64,000 nt of DNA from Burkholderiaceae bacterium 16. GTDB lineage: Bacteria; Pseudomonadota; Gammaproteobacteria; Burkholderiales; Burkholderiaceae. The notes under the pieces are model-generated. The model did no database searches and was not told where the DNA came from. It saw only the letters and a program-made list of their open reading frames with translations. Location: positions 62,001 through 126,000 of the forward strand of contig JYOD01000064.1 in NCBI GenBank assembly GCA_000955785.1, given 5' to 3'. Below, one piece after another: positions 58,644-64,000 of the stretch (within the stretch, counting starts at the first letter, position 1; the number at the start of each line of letters is the position of its first letter). Made by a program: the position numbers and the translations under genes.

Positions 58644-59864
58644 ATGCTTTTCAATCGAAATTTCGCCGACCTGATCACCTTCGCGCGGGCGTCGGCCGGC
58701 TGGAGCTATAGCGCTGGTGGGGTGCTCGTGCAGAGTGGCGCCAACACGCCCCGACTCGACTATGACCCGCTTACTTTGGCGGCGCGTGGCCTGCTGCTCG
58801 AGGAGTTGCGGACGAATCTACTTTGGCCGAGTATGTATGGGTTGGTCACAGCACCCACTTACTACACGATCACGAATGCAGCTTCCCTTGTTGCCGGGCA
58901 GCAGGCAAAGCGCTTCGTCATGGTCGGTGCTGGTGGGCCAAACACGCCAGCTGCAAACGGCGCGCAGTTCACGGCTACCGGTCCAATGTGCACGTGGTCG
59001 ATCATTGAGATTGATCCCGCCTCTGTAGCTGGCGCGATCACGCGACTCCTTTTCTATAAAACATCGGGTACTCCAGGAATCTGGGGTGGTGTAAATCTAG
59101 ACCTCACAACGGGAGTGGCGTCGGTTGCCTCAGGCACGGGCACCGTTACCTATGGTGCCGTCAAGCTGTCAAACTTGGGGCCGAACGGCGGCGCGGTGTA
59201 CCTGCTTTGGACAGCCACGACCAACGCCGGCGGCGAGACGCTGAATGCCTACCCATACCCGATTACCGACGGCTCGGCCTCGGGCGCTGGCAAATCGGTC
59301 ATCGTGCATCACCACCAATTGGAGGCTGGTGCGTATCCCTCTTCGGCGATCGTTACCACATCTGCCCAAGCAACCCGTGCCGCAGACAATGCCACCATTA
59401 CCGACCTCAGCAAGATTGGCTTCAGTCAAGGTGAGGGGACTGTCTACGCGGAATTTATGGTGCCGAGAATTGCTTCCGGTGTTGCGGGCGATTCGTTCGG
59501 TGGGGTGATAACTATCTGTGACTCTGCGCTGAACAACTACTTTGCAGTTTGGCCTAATGTTACGGGCAATGTGAAGTTTTCCCGTAAGGCTGGAGGGGCT
59601 GTCGTGGACATTACTACTGCCAATTCTGTTGTCGTCGGCGCGGTGGCAAAAGTTGCCGTTGCATACGGCGCTGCACAGAATGACGCGATTTGTCTCAATG
59701 GCGGAACCGTGGCCAGCGCAGCGGCGATCGCTCCGTCAGGTATGACGGAAATGCGGTTGGGGCGATTGGCCAGTAATCCAGGCTGGCTAAACGGCTGGCT
59801 GCGAAACGTTCGCTTCATTCCGCGTCGCATGTCCAACGTCGAACTCCAATCCCTGACCGCGTGA
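58644..59864 (+). CDS. Tail fibre/spike with lectin-like C-terminus
   Basis: 406 residues, ribosome site AAGGGA. The N-terminus ITFARASAGWSYSAGGVLVQ then RLDYDPLTLAARGLLLEELR is the head-spike-fibre-type domain of phage tail proteins. The C-terminal 170 residues (GEGTVYAEFMVPRIASGVAG to GWLRNVRFIPRRMSNVELQS) look like a concanavalin/LamG jelly roll, expected to bind host glycan. A+T content rises in the second half, as in exchanged receptor-binding parts. Confidence 0.8.
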   Translation: MLFNRNFADLITFARASAGWSYSAGGVLVQSGANTPRLDYDPLTLAARGLLLEELRTNLLWPSMYGLVTAPTYYTITNAASLVAGQQAKRFVMVGAGGPNTPAANGAQFTATGPMCTWSIIEIDPASVAGAITRLLFYKTSGTPGIWGGVNLDLTTGVASVASGTGTVTYGAVKLSNLGPNGGAVYLLWTATTNAGGETLNAYPYPITDGSASGAGKSVIVHHHQLEAGAYPSSAIVTTSAQATRAADNATITDLSKIGFSQGEGTVYAEFMVPRIASGVAGDSFGGVITICDSALNNYFAVWPNVTGNVKFSRKAGGAVVDITTANSVVVGAVAKVAVAYGAAQNDAICLNGGTVASAAAIAPSGMTEMRLGRLASNPGWLNGWLRNVRFIPRRMSNVELQSLTA

Positions 59865-59871
59865 GGTGACC

Positions 59872-60195
59872 ATGTTCCACGACTACTACCTGCGCGGGAC
59901 CGACCGCGATACCGTGCGCGCTGCGCTGCTGGCCGCCGAACTGACGGTCGAATATACCGAGGGCGGCGAGACGCAACGTATGCCCGCCGAGGGCGTCAAC
60001 CTCTCGACCATCGGCACGATCTACGAGGGCGGGGAGTGGGATGCCGACGGCAACGTGATCACGCCGCCGGCGGCTGTGCCTGGGTGGCACGTGAACCTGC
60101 GCCTGGAACGCCCGCTGACCGCCGGCGAGGCGGCGGCGCTGGGCAGTATCGTTGTCGCGCCGGAGCCAGGGACGCCGTATCGTGTGTGGGCTTGA
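59872..60195 (+). CDS. Small hypothetical fibre-region protein
   Basis: 107 residues from ATG at 59872. YYLRGTDRDTVRAALLAAEL then beta-rich sequence ending EPGTPYRVWA. Likely a fibre chaperone or attachment protein by position, not recognised. The preceding fibre ends 7 nt upstream. Confidence 0.65.
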   Translation: MFHDYYLRGTDRDTVRAALLAAELTVEYTEGGETQRMPAEGVNLSTIGTIYEGGEWDADGNVITPPAAVPGWHVNLRLERPLTAGEAAALGSIVVAPEPGTPYRVWA

Positions 60196-60199
60196 CGAT

Positions 60200-60305
60200 A
60201 CTTGTCTGTATAGACAAATTTCCTAAAATTGTGGTGCAGACGGAAGGCGCCCGCCGGTCGCGGCGGGGCTCGCCAGTATCGATAGTTATGTTTGGGATAC
60301 ATAAC
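60200..60305. promoter_or_regulatory. Palindrome-rich control region of the 60323 gene
   Basis: TTGTCT-GTAT-AGACAA at 60200-60215 and GTTATGT-N7-ACATAAC at 60285-60305 are two perfect dyads in an A+T-richer gap. No clean -35/-10 pair was assigned. With the terminator at 60610 they make the 60323 gene a self-contained unit. Confidence 0.5.
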
Positions 60306-60322
60306 AAGATCTGGAGGCTACC

Positions 60323-60589
60323 ATGGACCAACATGCGCGCACATTGGTGGTGTTCTACCCGCTAGAAACAGGGGAATGTTCCTTTGCAGAAGTCAACGGC
60401 CAAAGTGTTATTCACTTCGGTCCATTCGAGTCCCGAGAGGTTGCCGAGACGCTCCTCGCGGACATGTATCCCGAAACGCCGATCGTGGAACTGCCGGAGC
60501 AGTCTGCGAAACTCGATGACGATCAGTTAATGATCCTCGGATACGCCACAGCACAGCAGGTAGCGTTTCAAGAGGAAACCGGCGAGTAG
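60323..60589 (+). CDS. Self-contained cargo gene, unknown product
   Basis: 88 residues with strong GGAGG ribosome site 7 nt before ATG. Acidic and soluble (LVVFYPLETGECSFAEVNGQ; EQSAKLDDDQLMILGYATAQ). Not recognised. It has its own control region before it and a terminator after it within the fibre operon, and its codon use is less G+C-rich than that of tail genes: the classic form of a phage moron. Confidence 0.6.
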   Translation: MDQHARTLVVFYPLETGECSFAEVNGQSVIHFGPFESREVAETLLADMYPETPIVELPEQSAKLDDDQLMILGYATAQQVAFQEETGE

Positions 60590-60609
60590 CCGGAGCAGCA
60601 CAGCCTACC

Positions 60610-60634
60610 AGCCGCCTTTGGGCGGCTTTCACTT
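60610..60634 (+). terminator. Terminator after the 60323 gene
   Basis: AGCCGCC (60610-60616) pairs with GGCGGCT (60621-60627), then TTCACTTTT. The gap 60590-60886 also holds the minus-strand RNA candidate and an A+T-rich stretch near 60765-60835. Confidence 0.7.
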
Positions 60635-60677
60635 TTCCGGGGCCAGTATCGGGGGGCGCCGTATCGGGTGTGAGCAT

Positions 60678-60761
60678 AAAAAGAAGACCGGCCGAGACGG
60701 GAAATCCTTGCCGGTCTTGCGCAGAAGCAGAAGCGCAATGGGGCACAGCAGATGCTGCGCG
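60678..60761 (-). ncRNA. Candidate small RNA, about 84 nt, minus strand
   Basis: On the minus strand TTGCAT (60796-60791), a 17-nt spacer and TTTAAT (60773-60768) make a promoter. About 45 nt downstream of the start comes AAGACCGGC (60718-60710) that pairs with GCCGGTCTT (60692-60684), followed by CTTTTT. No ORF of note lies in the transcript. The signals are well matched but there is no known RNA family. Confidence 0.4.
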
Positions 60762-60886
60762 GCGCGAATTAAATCAAAATAATATCTGATATGCAATAAA
60801 TTTAATTTGTAAGAATTGTATGACCAGATGTCCCTAAATTCAGCCAAAGCCCGCCACGTGCGGGCTTCTTCATTTCCGGAGCCTAA

Positions 60887-62656
60887 ATGGACCGCCAGAT
60901 CGTATATCCGGGGCAGATCCCCCTCGAAACGGACCTGCTGAACACCAACAAATTCGCCATGATCGCGTTGGCCAAGCTGGCCGCGGCAATGCTCGGTACC
61001 GCGACGGTCGTCAACGGCCTCGGCTGCGTGCCCACCGGCCCCGCGTCGCTGCAGGTGGTCGTGAACCCGGGCGAGATTTACAGCCTCGCCAATATTGACG
61101 CCACCGCTTACTCGTCGCTGCCGGCAGACACCACGCACAGCATCCTGAAGCAGGGCATCTCGCTGGATGCGGTGACGCTGAGCTGCCCGGCGCCGGCCAC
61201 GGCCGGACAGAGCGTGAACTACCTGATCCAGGCGGCCTACCTCGACACGGACGCCGGCCTGATCGCGCTGCCGTATTACAACGCCAGCAACCCCACGCAG
61301 GCGTGGTCGGGGCCGAACAACAGCGGTGCCCAGCAGGCCACCGCGCGCAAAGGCATCGTCAACATTAGCGTAAAGGCGGGCGTCGCTGCGACCACTGGCT
61401 CACAGGTGACCCCGGCCCCGGACGCGGGCTATACGGGCCTGTGGGTGGTGACCGTCGCCAACGGCCAGACGACCATCACGTCGGCCAACATCTCACAGGC
61501 GGCGAACGCGCCGATCCTGCCGGCGGACTTGCTGCACGCGATCCAGCAAAGCGCTCTGACGACCGCGGTGGATACTGGCTCGGCGAATACCTACGTGGTC
61601 AGCTACAGCCCTGCCATCACCGCGCTGACCGATGGCATGGTGCTCTCATTCAAGGTGAAGACCGCTAACACCGGCGCCTCCACGTTGAACGTCAACGGTC
61701 TCGGCGCGCTGCCGCTGGTCGGTGGCGCCCATAGCGCGCTGCAGGGCGGTGAGATGGTTGCCAACGGTAAGGCCTCGGCGATCTGGCGGGGGGATATCAG
61801 CTCGTGGGTACTGCTGGAGTGCACGGGCGGGGCGCTACAGGTCGCTGCTGGGACGCAGAGCAATCATGCGGCTCAGATCGGGCAGTCTGCCGCCTACGGC
61901 TCGCGCGGCCTGGTAGGCTCAAATAACGCAACCACGCCGAACACGAAGTTCGACGTGTCGGCGGACCTTGTGACGGTATGGAACCCGATCAGCGGCGGGG
62001 TCAAGTCCATTGCCAACACGGGCACGCTGACGTGCGATGTCGGCTTGGCCGGACCTGCGGCCAATGGTCGTGACCAGGCAGGGGCCTTCTCGGCATCCTC
62101 GTGGATCCACTTGTACTTCGTCTGGAATGGGACCACGCTGGCGACGGTAGCCAGCGCTTCGGCGCCGCCGGCCGGCCCGACGCTGCCTACTGGCTACACC
62201 CATTGGGGCTACATCGGGGCCGTCCGCTTCAATGCGTCGTCGCAGATTGTGGCGAGCTATTTTCGAACGAATCGCGCCTATTACGTCGCAGCCCAAAGCG
62301 CCGTGAATAATGGCAGTGCAAGTAGCAGCACGTCCGTTAGCGTGTCGTCGTTCATTCCCCCCAATGCGTGTGCATATGGCCTTTCAATCCGCAAGATACA
62401 AGGTCTGACTGGCGCAGGCCCGACCCTCGGCATCTCGCATTTTTTGGAGTTGGTCTCCGGGACTACGTTTCAAGAATCTGACTTTGGGATTACGGGTTCC
62501 GCTTCAACAGGGCAGACGCAAACATGCTCAGGCCCTCTTGTGGAAATCCCGAATATCTCGCAAGCCTATCGTTATTACATGTCCACGGTGAATGGTAGCG
62601 GGGCAGTTGCGTCACACGATCTGATCTATTACGTCATGCCCAATGGAGGCGCATAA
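60887..62656 (+). CDS. Tail fibre protein
   Basis: 589 residues. N-terminal VYPGQIPLETDLLNTNKFAM with beta-rich repeats to about 260, then SANTYVVSYSPAITALTDGM with KTANTGASTLNVNGLGALPL (about 230-275), the short motif typical of phage fibre shafts. The C-terminal third is a distinct, less G+C-rich domain (from about 460), likely the receptor-binding tip. Followed directly by the fibre assembly gene. Confidence 0.85.
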   Translation: MDRQIVYPGQIPLETDLLNTNKFAMIALAKLAAAMLGTATVVNGLGCVPTGPASLQVVVNPGEIYSLANIDATAYSSLPADTTHSILKQGISLDAVTLSCPAPATAGQSVNYLIQAAYLDTDAGLIALPYYNASNPTQAWSGPNNSGAQQATARKGIVNISVKAGVAATTGSQVTPAPDAGYTGLWVVTVANGQTTITSANISQAANAPILPADLLHAIQQSALTTAVDTGSANTYVVSYSPAITALTDGMVLSFKVKTANTGASTLNVNGLGALPLVGGAHSALQGGEMVANGKASAIWRGDISSWVLLECTGGALQVAAGTQSNHAAQIGQSAAYGSRGLVGSNNATTPNTKFDVSADLVTVWNPISGGVKSIANTGTLTCDVGLAGPAANGRDQAGAFSASSWIHLYFVWNGTTLATVASASAPPAGPTLPTGYTHWGYIGAVRFNASSQIVASYFRTNRAYYVAAQSAVNNGSASSSTSVSVSSFIPPNACAYGLSIRKIQGLTGAGPTLGISHFLELVSGTTFQESDFGITGSASTGQTQTCSGPLVEIPNISQAYRYYMSTVNGSGAVASHDLIYYVMPNGGA

Positions 62657-63025
62657 ATGAAGAACGCATTCGTCGATAGCAATGGCGTACTCAACGCATT
62701 TGGCTTCATGGAGGCCAACGGTAAGGACACCATAGTGCCCGTGCCGGACGATTTTGATGGAGAGCCTGGGAAGGCGCGCTATGACGGTAGCCAATGGGTG
62801 CCGTACGCAGACCTGGGCGCCGCAAAGGCGAATAATCAGGCCACACGTGATACTTTGCTGGTCGTGGCAGCCTTGCGAATTGCCCCTCTGCAGGATGCTT
62901 CAGATTTGGGCACTGCGACTGATGCTGACGTCGCCACCCTGAAGGCATGGAAGCAATACCGGGTCGCCGTGAGTCGAGTCGATCTCTCCTCCACGGACAT
63001 TATGTGGCCGATACCACCTGCATGA
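62657..63025 (+). CDS. Tail fibre assembly protein
   Basis: 122 residues, ATG at 62657 directly after the fibre stop TAA. AFGFMEANGKDTIVPVPDDF at the start and ATLKAWKQYRVAVSRVDLSS near the end match the Caudo_TAP type of fibre chaperone, including the WKxYRVAVSRVD ending. It helps fold and attach the preceding fibre. Confidence 0.85.
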   Translation: MKNAFVDSNGVLNAFGFMEANGKDTIVPVPDDFDGEPGKARYDGSQWVPYADLGAAKANNQATRDTLLVVAALRIAPLQDASDLGTATDADVATLKAWKQYRVAVSRVDLSSTDIMWPIPPA

Positions 63026-63075
63026 GATGCTGCTCTGGTTGCGGGGTCATCCGCAGGGCACGCGCGCCAGAAGAC

Positions 63076-63897
63076 TCACGAGTCCCCAAATTCCGTGAGA
63101 TAGACGCCCTGCCCAGGGTAACGGAAAGGTTCGTCAGTCATCTTCTGCATCGCCACACAACAATAGTCCACGCAAAAATGGGCTTGCCGGTGACCACCGT
63201 TGAGGATGGCTCGCTCCAGGTTCTTTGAGAAGTTCTCGGAGATCCTCGATTGCAGATCAGCACTGCCGGCAAAGGATGTCAGGCCGCGCTCAAAATCGCC
63301 CCTCGAAATCAAGCTTTCGATTCCGCGCTCCTTTGTTCTGCCGGACATGTCGTCGATGTAGCGGAAGTCGAGAATCTTGTATCCGTTCACCCGAGCAACA
63401 TCGAAGTAGACCGTCGGGTGAATATTGAAGAAACCGTGCGTATTGTCCCCGTAGGTCGGCAGAATCTTCAGCGCGATGCCACCCGGCTTGAGTGAGTTGT
63501 GGGTGAAGACGAAGACATTCGAGGCGTTGAAGACATGCTCGTTTGTTCCGCTGTCGACGATGACGTCATACTTCTCCGGCGACTCAGTGCACAAGTTGAG
63601 GTCGAAATCGAAGTCCGCTCGCTTGTCGTATTGGTCTGTTGACTTGTAGTCGTTTAGGCCGAAGAGGGAATAGAAGGCGGCTTGTTTCTCCCGGAAGGGA
63701 ACGCTTGTATTGCAGATGAGCGATACGGTTTCACCAACCATATGCCCTTTCAGCCGACGGTTCGAAACCGACGTAATGTCCTCGCCGCTAAAGAAGAAAT
63801 CCTGCGGCCCAAGCTCGAGGACAGACGACTTTCCTTCAAAGCTGCCAACTTCGGCGAGATGGTCGAACCACTCCAAGATAACCCGATTAATTCCCAC
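63076..63897 (-). CDS. SAM-dependent methyltransferase-like protein
   Basis: 273 residues from GTG at 63897, chosen because AGGGGA precedes it; ATG at 63951 would add 18. SSVLELGPQDFFFSGEDI (motif I region, about 24-41) and YDVIVDSGTNEHVFNASNVF with LKPGGIALKILPTYGDNTHG (about 110-160) follow class I methyltransferase order; IHPTVYFDV comes later. It may modify a cell-surface glycan or another small target. It lies next to the fibre genes on the opposite strand, A+T-richer, as expected for lysogenic conversion of the receptor. Substrate unknown. Confidence 0.7.
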   Translation of the reverse strand: MGINRVILEWFDHLAEVGSFEGKSSVLELGPQDFFFSGEDITSVSNRRLKGHMVGETVSLICNTSVPFREKQAAFYSLFGLNDYKSTDQYDKRADFDFDLNLCTESPEKYDVIVDSGTNEHVFNASNVFVFTHNSLKPGGIALKILPTYGDNTHGFFNIHPTVYFDVARVNGYKILDFRYIDDMSGRTKERGIESLISRGDFERGLTSFAGSADLQSRISENFSKNLERAILNGGHRQAHFCVDYCCVAMQKMTDEPFRYPGQGVYLTEFGDS

Positions 63898-63978
63898 ATC
63901 TATCCCCTGTTTGCTAGGTCGCGTGCATTCTACAGGACCGGGCCCGCGCACATCCCACAGTCAAGCAAAACCAACCAT

Positions 63979-64000
63979 AGCCGCCATTGAGCGGCTTTTT
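63979..64000 (+). terminator. Terminator at the window end
   Basis: AGCCGC (63979-63984), loop CATTGA, GCGGCT (63991-63996) and a T tract that runs to the last base. A plus-strand transcript could end here, or lysis genes may follow beyond. Confidence 0.6.

Larger units (their letters stand above)
10494..64000. mobile_element. Temperate contractile-tailed prophage (right end outside window)
   Basis: Starts at the 3' end of tRNA-Arg, the usual attachment position, with an integrase 168 nt downstream. It contains lysogeny control, recombination, replication, packaging, capsid, contractile tail, baseplate and fibre genes in normal order. Tail sheath, tube and baseplate J/W/V mark a myovirus. 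No lysis genes and no second attachment site are seen before 64000, so the right end is missing from the window. Confidence 0.92.

Noticed and set aside
60629..61138. 169-codon minus-strand frame
   Set aside because: Antisense to the start of the fibre gene and passes through an A+T-rich gap and a terminator-like hairpin.

Overview
The window reads as a high-GC betaproteobacterial chromosome, most likely Burkholderiaceae (Cupriavidus/Ralstonia-like). This is judged from codon usage, the DEAD-box helicase and the phage gene families, and no closer placement is possible from sequence alone. Positions 1-2700 are host core: the 5' part of a DEAD-box RNA helicase gene on the minus strand with a long leader, a promoter-to-terminator stretch with no convincing ORF (candidate ncRNA), and a small exported WxxGxW-repeat protein.

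A single tRNA-Arg(CCU) gene at 10447-10521 is used as an attachment site from both sides. On its 5' side lies a small integrative element (about 2708-10460). It carries one tyrosine integrase and three compact, more A+T-rich cargo modules: a nucleotidyltransferase-like/coiled-coil pair, a pentapeptide-repeat ion-channel-like membrane protein with a KAP/STAND-like P-loop NTPase, and a pair of small membrane proteins. It has no structural or replication genes, so it looks like a defence-type satellite island. On the 3' side starts a second integrase and a large temperate phage that runs to the end of the window.

Prophage layout: (a) 10.6-14.1 kb, integrase plus a cargo cassette of a tiny two-TM protein and two LPO_1073/Vpar_1526-type proteins that share a short Gly/Gln-rich motif; (b) 14.1-26.4 kb, a leftward early region with DUF1643, Gp37/Gp68-type protein, a cytosine methyltransferase remnant, DnaQ-like exonuclease, AlpA-type regulator, an SMC-like ATPase, an RMF/FtsK-gamma protein, a RecT-like annealing protein, a PD-(D/E)XK nuclease and overlapping small genes; (c) 26.4-30.9 kb, the switch: two tandem LexA-type repressors divergent from a Cro-like gene, with CTAAAC/GTTTAG palindromic operators at both the rightward and leftward control regions, and a CII-like gene; (d) 31-36 kb, rightward early genes (NinX-like, MmcB-like, replication protein, RusA, a possible late regulator) and a late-promoter-like region followed by a terminator; (e) 36.2-63 kb, ParB-N/DNA methyltransferase, terminase, portal, protease-scaffold, capsid, connectors, contractile tail (sheath, tube, frameshifted chaperone, tape measure), baseplate (D, V, W, J, I-like), fibres and a fibre-assembly protein; (f) a methyltransferase on the minus strand at the end. 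The contractile sheath and baseplate make this a myovirus. No holin, endolysin or right attachment site is seen, so those probably lie beyond position 64000.

Several genes sit against the flow of their module with their own control signals (for example 60323, 50858, 37653, 26853) and look like lysogenic-conversion cargo. The strongest candidates for an undescribed system are the TM-protein/LPO_1073 cassette at 11925-14058 and the channel/NTPase pair at 4590-7682.
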